From Schistocephalus solidus (taxonomy: Eukaryota; Platyhelminthes; Cestoda; Diphyllobothriidea; Diphyllobothriidae): a stretch of DNA of 64,000 nucleotides. Made by a program: the position numbers and the translations under genes. The stretch spans positions 62,001 to 126,000 of the forward strand of contig WEDG01004938.1 in NCBI GenBank assembly GCA_017591395.1. Reading direction: 5' to 3'. Within the stretch, counting starts at the first letter, position 1; the number at the start of each line of letters is the position of its first letter. The notes below the pieces were generated by a model, which did no database searches, had not been told where the DNA came from, and saw only the letters and a program-made list of their open reading frames with translations. Shown here in pieces: positions 1 through 10,900 of this stretch.

Positions 1-690
1 AAGGTTAGAATTACGATTAAGATTTCAGATACATTTTAGGTTTAAGTGCAGTATTACGTTTGTGTTCTTAGTTATGGTTAGCTTTACAATTGAGGTTATG
101 GTAACGGTTAGTTGGAGGGTTAAGTTTAGGGTTAGTTTTAGGTTTATGTTCCGCACAGTCTTCATAATTTAGGTTGTAATTGCTTTACGCATAGCTTTAC
201 GGGTAAAATAAATTATAAAGTTATGGGTTTGGCGTTTTCCTTGAGGTATGGCTTGCGCTTACGTTTCCTTTTTGATATTTATTCTTAACTGGAAGTTTAG
301 TTTTATGATTAGGAATGCGGCTTAATTTGTGGTTTATGTTTATTTTTGGTTTAAGATTAAGTTAGGGTTTAGGTTAACTGTTACGGTTTGGTTTAGTGTA
401 ACACTTACAGTTGAGGTTAGATTTGGGGTAAGGGCTAGGCTTGACTTATTAATAGGGTTCATAAATGAGTTTACTACTGTGCTAGGTATACTTCACTGTT
501 AAATTATGTTTAAGGTTTAGGGTTTGCTTTGCTATTGAGTCTACGGTTCCGGTTAGGTTTAATTTTAGGTTAAGCCTTCATTTTAGGGTCAGTTTTATTA
601 TAAGGAATAGGGTTAGAGTTTGCTTACTGGTTAAGCATGGTTAACGGTTAGGTAACGGGTTCGGGTTTGGGGTTAGTGTTATGGTTAGTT
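1..690 (+). repeat. Degenerate telomere-like G/T-rich repeat
   Basis: The + strand is a loose run of GGTTAG, GTTTAG, GGTTTA and AGGGTT hexamer-like words, separated by A/T-rich bases, with almost no C. The words resemble TTAGGG, the telomere repeat of flatworms, but the copies are badly out of register and mutated. This could be an old interstitial telomeric or subtelomeric tract, or a simple G/T-rich satellite. No reading frame of interest lies inside it. It stops abruptly near 690, where base composition turns pyrimidine-rich. Confidence 0.55.
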
Positions 691-1060
691 TTATCTTTAG
701 TACGTTTAGGAGTGCATACGGGTCTTCTTTCAGTTCCTTACTTGTTTCACTAGCAGCCCTTTTAGTTGGACCTCACTTCTACTCAACGTCCATAATTTTT
801 ACTTGTTTACCTTCCTTACGTCATTCACTGCCACTGCATGTTCATTTTACACACATACTTCATTCTCCTTAGCTCTTGTTTACTTTGGTAATCTTCCTAC
901 GGTGTCTTCTCCTCTTCCATCCAACAATTATTTCAGTGCTCTTCAACACTTTGCTCTGCTTATTTCTTCGTCCTAACTTTCCTTTTTTCTTTTTTATTTC
1001 TAAACTGTTCTTCCGGTTACGACATTTATTTGCTAACTAGGAGTTCTGCCGTCAGGGCAC
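691..1060. other. Pyrimidine-rich stretch, nothing recognised
   Basis: Composition is T/C-rich on the + strand, with CTT and CTCTT runs. Short open frames on both strands look like by-products of the base bias. No gene, transposon end or repeat could be named. Confidence 0.3.
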
Positions 1061-1099
1061 CAACGAGTTTCTTTGCCAGTCTCATTAAAATACTTATTC

Positions 1100-1420
1100 A
1101 GTTCGTTTTCTTTTCTAATACATTTCTGGGAGCAATAATACCTCCTCTTTCTTTACGCATAGGTTATATCTTGGCCTCCGTTTTCCCATTTTACCATCAA
1201 AGGCTCTTAATTGCACATACAGCATCTCTGCTTATTGGCAGGATTCGTTGGTTCATCCTGCTCTGCCTCGTACATTTTTCGTATCTTTTGCTTACCCTGG
1301 CTTTACTTCCCGTACCGGTTTCCTGTTGGCGAAGAAAACCTTCCCTTCGGTAGGCAATATCATGCTCTACGGCAATGTCCAACGGTTGACTGGTGGTCAA
1401 AATACACAGTGTTGTTATTC
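1100..1420 (-). pseudogene. Doubtful relic of a phospholipase-A2-like (VP1-type) domain
   Basis: On the - strand a short frame (about 1,400-1,197) reads PLDIAVEHDIAYRREG. This matches the D-x-A-x-x-HD-x-x-Y core seen in the PLA2-like domain that occurs in parvovirus-type capsid proteins and in related domestic or mobile copies in invertebrate genomes. The downstream arrangement (a charged helix, then a basic KMGKRRPR-like stretch reached by a frameshift near 1,200) also resembles that family. The glycine-rich calcium loop that should precede the HD dyad is not visible, and the frame is closed just upstream. It is therefore either a decayed fragment or a chance match. It lies immediately downstream of the Merlin relic and need not be related to it. 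Confidence 0.25.
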
Positions 1421-1699
1421 CTTAACTTCCCAACAGTTGACATAAATTATCTTATAAACTAGGGATTGGGGAGGAGATACAAAACCTTTTGATTACGTTC
1501 CTTTCATTGCGGTATTGAGTAAGGTTGCCTTAGTCACTGTCTTCATTGCCTTTCAGCGTAGGTGTCCCTGCTTCGTCATAAACGTCCACAATGTTCATCT
1601 GCTATTTAGATTCATTTTCTTTCGTGAATTTTGTTTTAAAGACATTTTTGCTTCTTCGCAAAGGTAAGGCGTTCACTATATGGCCAACATATGTAACCC

Positions 1700-2570
1700 A
1701 GGAATGATATAAATTGTCACAATTTTAGTCCATACCACAAACGGTACTGCGCTTCATCCAGGTGGGCCAAGACAGTCCTTCCTGATGCTGGACGAGTTTC
1801 GGAGAGCTTCCGTTTAAGTCTGCTTTAGTAAGCTTCCATGGCGTTGGTATGCATAACCGTCTGAGAGTTTAAAAAGTTGTTACTGTGGTTAACTGTGAGA
1901 TGTTGATAGCCCTCCTCGGACAGCCGGTAGTAGGCTTTTCCACTCGTCCATGACTAAAACACTTTCTTTAGCACGGCATTTTGTTATCACCACCTTCAGT
2001 GCTTGCCAGCTGCAGGTATTTACCTGTTGAAAGAGGGCCTTATGTAGAGGTGTCATACATTCTTAGTACCCAGTATTGTCGTCCATTCCCCGCCTTAATT
2101 ATACTTGCGCCCTGATATCATTATCTCATCAACCTGCACTTTCACGCCTTTTCCACCTATTTGAACTATAGCGCTCATCAGGACACTGGTTGACACTTTC
2201 AGGCAAATTGCATCCCATTGCATTGCTGTGTTGCGATGTACTCCTACTAATGCGGCACAGAACTAGGCTCGTACGCCATCTACGTACCGATAGACAATTT
2301 TCTTTATCTTTCCTAGTGTTAATCTATTTACTTCGAAAATGGTACAGGCTCTCAGGGTCTTCTTCCGTCTGCAGCGATTGAACTTACAAAGAAGCCGTCC
2401 ATATGCTCTGCTGCGGCCTGTTGGGTCATACTCTTTTTGCATACACACTGTAGATCCGTGGGAAGCAGTTTCTTTTCCTGCAGGTACTCCACAATCCGGT
2501 TGGAGTCAATTACCTTCATTACGTTTTATTCTTCCGTTTCGGTTTTCCTCTGTGGTCCTTACCATCTTTG
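1700..2570 (-). pseudogene. Merlin (ISXO2-like) DNA transposase, decayed
   Basis: Read on the - strand across several frames, the segment reproduces the order of an ISXO2/IS1595-like transposase, the family that includes eukaryotic Merlin elements. First comes a CxxC-type zinc ribbon remnant followed by CRRKKTLRACTIFE and LTLGKIKKIVYRYVDGV (about 2,263-2,448). Next are GVHRNTAMQW, QVDEIMISGRKYN with the first catalytic Asp (about 2,127), MDEWKS with the second Asp (about 1,949), GYQHLTVNHS, HTNAMEAY with the acidic third position (about 1,840), and HLDEAQYRLW (about 1,740-1,760). Stops and at least four frame changes interrupt it, so it cannot encode an active enzyme. Merlin elements are known from schistosomes. 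Terminal inverted repeats were not located. Confidence 0.75.
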
Positions 2571-3510
2571 TTTTCTTCTCTGTGTTTTCCTAAAATGCTT
2601 TTGAAAAACATTTAATTTATGGAAGGTTTACAGTAATGATTCTACGTCTTAGGTACTAGTTGCCCTTAAATCATCCTTTATTTCTTCATTACATGAATGT
2701 ATGTGCCGTTTCTGACGCATAATCTGTGCATATTTTTCGTTTTTTTGACTTATATTCGCAAATCACACGATTCTAACTTCCCTTTCCTTTTCTACTACAT
2801 ATGCTCCGAAACGTTTCCTGCTCCTTTAACGGGAAACCTTTACTTAGGTTAGTACTTCCGTTCCGCTTCCCTTCTTTCCGATTTCCCATGCTTCTTCGCT
2901 CCCTACCATATAAACCTATATCGGATTGCTGTTGATAGGAATTTAATTTTTGCATACATTCTAACCATGCCTCTGGTTCGTTTTTACCCATTTTCTTTGC
3001 TTCTGGGTGGTTTAGTTCGCATTCAACTTCACCAGTTTCCATTTCAATGGATTTCAATCGCACGCTTCCCGGGTTATTTTCTTCCAATTGGCTCCCTCTT
3101 CCACTATTCAGGTTGCTTTTATTTTTTCCAATTGGAAAAGTCCTCTCAAGCTCCTTCTACGCATTGTAGGACTTGTTTGCCTGCTTTGTATTCGGTGGTC
3201 GCCTACACCTCATTTAAAGATCATCCTTACTTACAATTTACGATTTATATCTTATCTTCCGATTTCGCATGCTTTTTTAAACCTTTCTTTTGCTTCACCC
3301 ATAAAACCCTTATAACCACGGTTCCCATAAGACAGGTGAGCGGGTTTGTGTTTTTCTGCCGGGACCAGGCTATTGTGCTCCTACCATTTTTTATTAACAT
3401 GAACCCATTTTCGGGAAAATCGTTGCTCCAGCATGCATATATTCATGAACTGTCGTTGTTAACGAATTAAGTAGCATTTATCTTTTTATCGTTTGAACTG
3501 CCCAACATCT
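2571..3510 (-). other. Unassigned segment with a 104-codon minus-strand frame
   Basis: The - strand holds an open frame at 2,773-3,087 that can be extended upstream to about 3,160. It is hydrophilic, rich in Glu, Lys and Asn, and includes the stretch SVRLKSIEMETGEVECELNH. Codon choice looks coding-like, but I do not recognise the family. It lies just 5' of the Merlin transposase and just 3' of a LINE on the same strand, so it may belong to either or to a third element. The rest of the segment shows nothing recognisable. Confidence 0.3.
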
Positions 3511-5560
3511 CTAGGTTTGTATAGCATGTTCCAAATGTTTTGAAATTCGTAGGGAAGAGATCTTCATAAAAAACCATAAAACTCGCCCTATGGCTTGAAA
3601 CACAAACATAACGCTTTCCGCCACTCTCGAACAATTAGCGAATGGCTTTAAGGAGGTGCACGTCAGTATACCAAGGTTTCTGTTGGCTTCTACGTCTTGC
3701 AAGGCTGCAACGTTAAGAAAGTAGCTTCTGCTGCTGGCGGATTTGGCTGGGTTGCCTGGGTGAACTTTTGCATTCTTTTTGAATTTGAACCGCAGAAGAC
3801 AATGATTCGACCACTCCTCCAACATAGTTAGGTTGACCTGCGATCTTTCTTCTTCGACAGAACTGTAGATTATACGCCTGCATTTCATTTTATTGGCAAG
3901 CATTGCTGCTCCACATGCAAAGCCTCTCGTACAAATCGTCCGCTTAGATAAGGAACACAACTCTCGACTGCAATAGAACTTGACTTCTTTTGGCAGATGC
4001 ACACCACCTGGCGTTACCTACGATAAGTTGGTAATCTGATTGAAGAGGTTCCTTCCGATTCCTATTTTTCTTGTCTCCGGTATGACCCAGTGTCAAAGTC
4101 ATTTTCAAAGTAAATGACGGCAGTGTCAACCATGTGCCTAACTTCAAGAGCTCGGGTCCAGCTCAGGAGAGCTTGTGGTGAACTTGTCGTGCAGCAACTA
4201 TCTTGTCGGAATCCGTGTTTCCAGTTGAATAACAGTATATGAGCCCCTAGGAATTGCATACATTCGCTCTATATTATCCTCTATATGACCTTGTTTATGA
4301 TGAATGTCAAGCTTATGGGTTTATATTTTGTCCTCGACTACCGGTTAACACCTTTATTTAGGGGAGTTTTGTGAATAAGATTCACAGCCACATGACTTGT
4401 CCCAGAGTCAAATAAACATTGAAAGAGCATTGACAGAGGCACAGCAAGTTAACTGGCAAGTTCCTTGTGAAGCGTGGATGAAATTCGTGTAGTCCCAGTT
4501 ATTTCAATGCTTTAATTTCCTTTACTTTATTTCGGATCAGGACTCATTGAACCGAAAAGGCTTATTGGTTGTAGTCGGCAGGTCTTCTGTGGAGGATTGA
4601 AGGAACCTTGCGTCGTTTTTGTTTACCAATTGGAAGAACTGGGAAACGTACTCAGCTATTGCTTTGTTTTCAACAAGTTCGACGTCCGTGGTAGTCTTAA
4701 TCACTGGGATTTCAGGAGTATTCCATGTACTTCTGCGGAGGTATCTGTAGAGTGATTTTGTATTCCGCGTTGCCTTCTGCAGTAAATTCTTTTCCAAGGT
4801 TTGACAAATTTTTAAGAAAGGGCTTCTTAATTTATTCCTCCGTGTGTTATGCGGGCTAAAGTATGTAACTTGATTAGTCTCACAGTATTTTTTTCCCGAA
4901 AGTTGTGCGTTCTGCGAATTTCATTTTTAGGGCTACCTAGCCATTCAGGCCGCTTTGTCTGATGGACACTCGTCATCGGGCAGTGGGTGTGGATGAACTT
5001 CAAAGGATAATTCATGAAAACATGCAAACTTCGTTCAAACAACCTGAAAACTTTAAAATCCAGATGAGGTTGATTATATCTTCTCTCATCTGGTATAAGT
5101 CACCTTGAAGAAGGTCACATCTTTATAAATCTATGGTAGGAAAAACATAGAATAAGGAGTCGTCCAACATAAGCACTAATTGGTCACTTCGGTCGAGCGC
5201 GGGCATGGAGATTAACTCGTCATCGTTGCCTGAAGACTTACAATCCAGGTCAAGGAATTTGGCCATTTGTGCTTTTTGTGCGTTGGTTGGAGAAAAGACC
5301 GGCTGTATGAGGAGTGGTCTGAAGGTTTTTTAGGAAGCCTTTTTCAGGCATGAAAATTAAACCGTGGTCCAGTTAATTACTAAGGGGTTGAAATCATCCG
5401 TAATTATGACATTAAGTCGACTGAATAAATTTACCAACTGTTCCAAAAGATGCGTGTTGGTGATATAGTTGGGACTAGTTGGCTAATTGACCATGCTCAC
5501 ATCAGATACGGAAAGACTAGAACCTTGATGGTCAACCATGTAATTGCAGTGCTATACGAA
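3511..5560 (-). mobile_element. CR1-like LINE fragment D (endonuclease to reverse transcriptase)
   Basis: The - strand carries pieces of an APE-type non-LTR retrotransposon in the correct order. These are an endonuclease remnant (TDDFNPLVINW, then PALDRSDQLVL, about 5,440-5,170), the linker before the polymerase (KRPEWLGSP, about 4,960; YRYLRRSTWNTPEIPVI, about 4,740), a decayed RT centre (VIYFENDFD, about 4,110, where active copies have FADD) and the RT C-terminal domain (LEEWSNHCLLRFKF, LNVAALQDVEANRNLGILT, HLEHAIQT; 4,002-3,511). It is cut off at HLEHAIQT. Stops and frameshifts are frequent. The same C-terminal family recurs at 14,215-15,030. Confidence 0.8.
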
Positions 5561-5616
5561 AACTTAGTTCTGTTTAGAATTAATATTTGTTAAGCGTCGT
5601 GAAGGCACCGTTTAAA

Positions 5617-5850
5617 CAAATATTAGTACCGAAATAAATTTATGACAGTGTGTGCAGATAAAATTTACAAATATTTACTAATGTAGACAGAACTTGTCCT
5701 GTTAGGGCAATCATTAGCGAGGATTTGAAATTAATTGTGAACTAGAAAAAAGGCAGTTGAAAAATCTTACCTTGAAAATGGAGTCATAGTTAAATAGGCC
5801 TCTATTTTCGAAAATAGGGAAAGAGAAAAAACTGCTTATGAAAATGTACA
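5617..5850 (-). repeat. Dispersed repeat X, distal part
   Basis: The reverse complement matches the right half of the direct repeats at 39,953-40,498 and 41,478-41,906. Shared words include AAGCAGTTTTTTCTC, TTTTCTAGTT, CCTAACAGGACAAGTTCTG and ACTAATATTTGT. The match ends near TATTAATTCTAAAC, as the other copies end at TATAAATTCTAAAT. The matching left half lies at 7,130-7,390; the two halves appear to have been separated by the + strand LINE between them. Confidence 0.7.
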
Positions 5851-5857
5851 AAGCCCA

Positions 5858-6860
5858 CAAATAAGGGTTAACCAGTATATGTCCTATTTTTTGAGTTCAA
5901 GAAGGCCTTTGAGAGCATACCACACAGGCTTCTTTTATAAAAAGATTTGGGACGCAGGAATTGGAGAAAACATTTCGATTGGATCAAGAGTTTCTTGTCT
6001 TTCAGAGTACAGAGAGATGTTGCTGGAAAATCTAGCTCAAAATGAGCAAAAGTCGAAAGTGTTGTTCTAAAGGGTTCTGTTTGGGGTCCCGTACTCTTCT
6101 ATATCTACGTGAACGACTGTCTCAATGACCTAGATTGTGAAGCTGTCATGTTTGCAGATGACATAAAAGTATGAATATCGACAAACTATGTGCCTGGTCG
6201 GACAGGTTGTTTCTTAAGTTTAATGTATCCAAGGATGTAATCCTACACATAAACGCCGGTCGAATAGTAACTTAGAAACACCAGTACTTAATTAATGAAA
6301 CTGCATTAAAAGAGGTATAAACACACAAAGATCAGGGCATGTGGACAACTGCGAATGTGATGCCATCAGAAAACTGCAAGAAAGCATACCAGAAGGCAAC
6401 ATGTACACTGCATTGGATCAGAGGGCGTTCAAAAGATCGCCCTTGATCTTTTCGAACAAGTCTTTGGCGTCTTCGTGAGTCCACATTTAGATTTCAGAAT
6501 ATAGGCCCGGACACCGTGGAGGAATTAAGATTTTAACCTCCACGAAAAGGTGCAACGGAGAGCAACGAAGATGTTGGACTGTCCTAAGGCTTTATCGTAA
6601 CAAGAGAGATTGAGAAAGCGTCACTTATTTTCTCTTTCTTACAGGCACCTACGGTGTAGCTTACTCTGGATATTCCGGGTTATCCAGGGCCATTAAACCT
6701 CCCTGAGATCGGAGCATTTCTTCCAGTTTGCCTGCAAAAATCGTCTGCGTGGTCATCCTTACAAGGACAATAGCGAACGGATGCGATTGAACATCAGAAA
6801 TTTTTATTTCAGCCAACGAGTGGTATGACCTTGGAACTTTTTACCAAGTAAGACGTTTAC
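5858..6860 (+). mobile_element. CR1-like LINE reverse transcriptase fragment
   Basis: The + strand encodes a consecutive RT segment: a motif A remnant (FKKAFESIPHR, about 5,895), WDAGIGENI (about 5,950), a VLGPVLFYIYVNDCLNDLD region (about 6,085-6,130), MFADD with both catalytic aspartates retained (about 6,150), SDRLFLKFNVSKD, a KEVxTHKDQGMWTTA region (about 6,310-6,355), and the C-terminal SPHLDFRI and RRATKMLD blocks (about 6,480-6,575). Frameshifts occur every few hundred bases. It is the only LINE in the first 15 kb on the + strand, and it seems to have landed inside repeat X. Confidence 0.8.
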
Positions 6861-7129
6861 TGCTGACAGCTGATGATTACTGCTGATGACTCTCAAAACA
6901 TGATAACTAAAAACCAGCCTTATAAAATCTTTCGGGCTCTACTTTTTCTTCCACAAAGTTTCCCCTAAAACTGTGAAAACTCATTCGAAGTTATGTTATG
7001 CTTTGACTCAAAATATTTTAAATGTACGCCATTTTATATTGACTGTACATATGCAATAATAACTTTGCATCAATAGGGTTATTAAGGCCAATGCATGTAA
7101 CCCTTCAAAATATATAAAAAAATCACGTA
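6861..7129. other. No recognised feature
   Basis: A/T-rich sequence between the 3' side of the + strand LINE and the second half of repeat X. It may be the LINE 3' tail. No motif was recognised. Confidence 0.3.
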
Positions 7130-7390
7130 ATGAGATAATGCAAGTCAATATGGTTCGTTCTTGATCACTAAAGCACATGAAAAAAATCTCGCCAAAAAGG
7201 CGGCAGTGAACTTGAGGTCTCAGCATCTTAGGATCCAGAATTAAATTCTAATGATGGAAAGTATCCAACGAAACGGAAGCAGTATTGACTGTGTACGTAG
7301 AAATGACTTCCATCGTTTGAATGACTGGTGGTATAAAGAGACATTATGGTTCCTGGGGGACTCGACGCAGAGTAAAATACTTTCAAGAAG
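7130..7390 (-). repeat. Dispersed repeat X, proximal part
   Basis: The reverse complement of this segment follows the left half of the direct repeat at 39,953-40,200 almost word for word. Shared words include CCAGGAACCA, GTCTCTTTATACCACCAGT, CACAGTCAATACTGCT, AATTCTGGATCCTAAGATG, AAGTTCACTG and TAGTGATCAAGAACGAACC. Its continuation lies at 5,617-5,850. It contains no coding capacity. Confidence 0.7.
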
Positions 7391-7439
7391 GTCTCTTAAA
7401 TTCCCGATGGTCCTTTCTCCAAGTCACGAAGAAAGCTGC

Positions 7440-7957
7440 TCGGAAAAAATGAGGAAAATAAAAAGTTAATTAAATTAGTGTTTAGATAAATGTGCAGTAT
7501 TCGCTTGAATGCCGAGAGACTAGTAAACGACCTTATTTTAATTGGCAAGTTATTCCAAGGAAAACTATACCTAGAAGCAAAGAATAGAGAGCGTTTACAT
7601 GGGGAGAATGCAGGAGGAGGTATGATTTGTGCTGAAATAATAAGATTATACGGAAGACAAACGGGGGTAATGCCAGAAAGCTTGAAGAGATTTAAGCTAT
7701 TATTTAGATGAAAAAGGAGACGAAAGTGTGCTTCCAGTCACCTGACCCAAATAAATTTTACCTTCGTCAGCTGGCATCTATTTGAGTAGGAAGTATTGGA
7801 AATTCAGACACAAGAGTTTTTGGGAAATGCCTTTGGGCATTTTCAATTTTTTAACGGATAGAGTTGTTCATTAAACCGAAGAAAGGACTAAAAAAATCAA
7901 GAATGGGAAGCAAAAACCCATGATAAAATCTTAGTTTTATTTCAGGAAGGTAGAAGT
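7440..7957 (-). mobile_element. CR1-like LINE B, 3' portion
   Basis: The - strand reads YLPEIKLRFYHGFLLPIL, FSPFFGLMNNSI, KIENAQRHFPKTLV (about 7,950-7,830), then the terminal RT block RYSFPWNNLPIKIRSF and LSAFKRILHIYL (about 7,600-7,500). This is the C-terminal end of the same LINE family as LINE A. It begins exactly where the 3' tail of LINE A ends, and the missing upstream part is found at 12,250-13,850. LINE A therefore appears to have inserted here. Confidence 0.65.
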
Positions 7958-10900
7958 TATAATAATAATAAATTTATATTTAAGGCCCAGAGGGCCCCAT
8001 CATTGCAAACTTTGTATCGTTGTTTAAATAAATACAAAGTGGATAATTGCTGCACAATATGAGCATCCATATGAACAGCAGAAATGAGTAGTATGGTAAG
8101 CATATCCGATTCAGAACGATTTGCCATTTTTAAAACAAAATTCAACAATCTTTGGCATAAACGGTGAACTAGAAAAGAAGTAGTAAAAAAACTCCTACGG
8201 TTAAATTGGAGGTGGAGTTCGGCAAGCCGCCAATTTAAAATAAAATTAGGAGAAAAAACTGCTTCACTAAAAAATTAAAAGCTAGAGGCAATGAGATAGT
8301 ATTGTGATGTTGTTGACAACGTATGAGGGTTCGGAACGCTCCTTGTCGGGTGAGAGATAATATAGCAGTCAGAGCTACTGTTTGTAACCACCAGTGGAGG
8401 TGAGAGAGGAGGAACTCATCGTGGACAACAGCGTCGAAACGAAGAGGGGACAGTTGAGGTCACGAGATCATCATCGAGATGCGACCTTGATGATTGCATA
8501 GTCCACCAACAAAGAGGCGAAACCATCAGAACCTGCCTCGATCATCAACTGAACCTGAAAACCATCGTCAGGGTTGCAAAATCGGAGGAAATGTTGTCAA
8601 GAGTTGCGATGCTAGTTTTAAAGGAGGGGACGAAAAAGTGAATGCAAAAATTGACTCTGCAGATGACGCTGGAAATATTTTTAGAAACAAATGTAATAGC
8701 AAGGGAACTGCCTCAAAAACCAGAAGGGTGCCTTTCAAAATCAAAAATTTGCGAGTTTGGGAAGGAAACAGACAAAAAGGACTTCATCTTTTCCGAAGTT
8801 AAATGTTTGCGTAATTTGTTTTTGAAAATAGCTAATTTAGATGACAACCTAATTTCCAGTGGAAGATTATTCCACATGAAAGTATATTTGGAGTCAAAAA
8901 AACTGAGAACGGTTAGTTGTAGAGCTAAGGGGTGGTGAAATGATCATGGAGGAATTACGAGCGACATAGGGTCGATCTATCGGAGTGAGAGCGTTAATTC
9001 GTGGGAGATTTGGGATAGAGTTAACGCGAAACAGGAAGCAGAGACCGTCTTCGAGTCTTCTAACCCAGAGAAAGTAAATGTTTGCTAACTGGCATCAATC
9101 CGTATAAGAGATACTGGATCCAGGAAGAGAAAATAGTCTTCGAGTAAAAGCCCTCTGAACTTTTTCAATCTTACTGCGGTCAGACGCGTTCATCAGCCCA
9201 AAGAGGGGACAGCAGTATTCTAGGATAGGAAGAAAAATCATGTGGTATAGGTTTTACTTTATTTCTGGAAGGAAGAAATTATGTGATATAAAACCAAATA
9301 TCTGTGCAGCCTTCGCGGAAATTCGATCTGCAGGAGGCGATAATGCTAGCTTATTCATGTAACTTAGACCTAAGTCTAGGGGTCCAGGAAGCTTGGCGGG
9401 GCCAAAACACATGAAACTACTCTTAGATGGAGAAAGTTCCATCTGCCAACGTGAGAGCATAAGTAGATCAGTGTTTATTTTATCACCGCAACTATTGGCT
9501 GTGTCTTAAGAAAATGAATAAATGCACTTGAGATCGTCAGCGTAAACGAAATTTTGTGAAATGATGAGTATAGCAAAATTTCGTTTATGTAGAGAATGAA
9601 GAGAAGGGAACATCGAACAGTGCCTTGAAAAACGCCACTCGTGATCGGCTGAGGCTTAAAATAGCTATTACCCACTTAGAACTTCTGGCTGCATTTAGAC
9701 AAGTAGGAGCCAAGGAAGTCAAGGAGAGGAGGCCGGATGCCGAGGGCTTCCAGTTTCACCAGAAGACGTCTGTGTGGTACCTTGTCAAAGGCTTTGCTCA
9801 GGTCAACGTAGATCCCAACTTCTGACTGCTGCTCATTAAGAAGGGAAGTGACAAGGTAAGCAAAGCTAAGTGACACACTTTGCATGATTTCCCTGGAAGA
9901 AAACCATATTGCGAGTCGCTTTAGAGCTCATTTTCTAGGCAAAAACTGCGAATTTGAATAAAAATAATTTTTTCCAGAAGTTTTGCTAGAGCCGGGGTTT
10001 TGTGAACGCCTCGATAATTATTTACGTCCGAACGAGATCTTGACTTGAAGACAGGAAGAATAATAGATGTCTTCCATGAGTCAGGAAAGAATCCGTGTAG
10101 AAGATAAACTGAGAATATATGGCTAAGCAATCGGGGGAAGCTCAGCACTCTCTTAATAACTGAGTTTGGAATACCGTCAGTCACCGAAAAGTGCGAGTTT
10201 TTTAGACGAATTGTTTGCTACTAATAATTATAAGGAGAAATCAATAGTGCTGATAACATTCAATGAGGATGCCTGAAACGTCGGAACTGGTTCAGATTCC
10301 ATCGTAAGATTATTTGCAAATAACGCACTAAACATTTTTGCCTTGTCAGAGTCTTTGAGAATGAAGTTCTTGTCTTCGTTTAGTAATGGAGGAATTGCAC
10401 AACAACGTTTAGAGGAGGATCGACGGCGGAACAGTTGAGCAACATATTTCGCAGAGTTAAGCTTACTGAGTGCGCAAGATTCCCTCTGTCTGTCACGTGC
10501 AAGACGAATCTTAGAGGCTAAGTCAAAAATATCTGCGATCCTTAGATGTACAGATAAAGAACTAGTATATTGATCTTTCAACTGCTACTTCAATTGCTTT
10601 AGTCGTGGCAAAGAAAGTTAGGAACGGTGGATTCCGAGACGTAGGTCTTGACTATTTGGGTTAGCACAAGCTCCGGGATGTTATTCGAAACGACTGACAT
10701 TAACTCACAAAGACTTGCTGCGTCGTTCATGAAGGAGAGATGCTGCCAGTCCAATGAGTCCAAAAAGTTATTAATTAAGCTCATATCTGCGAGGTCAAAA
10801 GCATGATAGGTACGAACGGCATTAGCCTTTTTCGATGAAACAATCAAAAGGCAACAGTGAATTAATGTATGGTCACTTTGGAAGTAGCCCTGCTTTAAAT

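Noticed and set aside
1..690. True chromosome end
   Set aside because: The hexamers are too diverged and out of register for an active telomere, and the strand orientation cannot be tied to an end within the window.
7490..8938. Two similar + strand frames (7,490-7,711 and 8,642-8,938) as an unknown protein pair
   Set aside because: They are antisense readings of the C-terminal ends of LINE B and LINE A (WNNLP blocks on the - strand).
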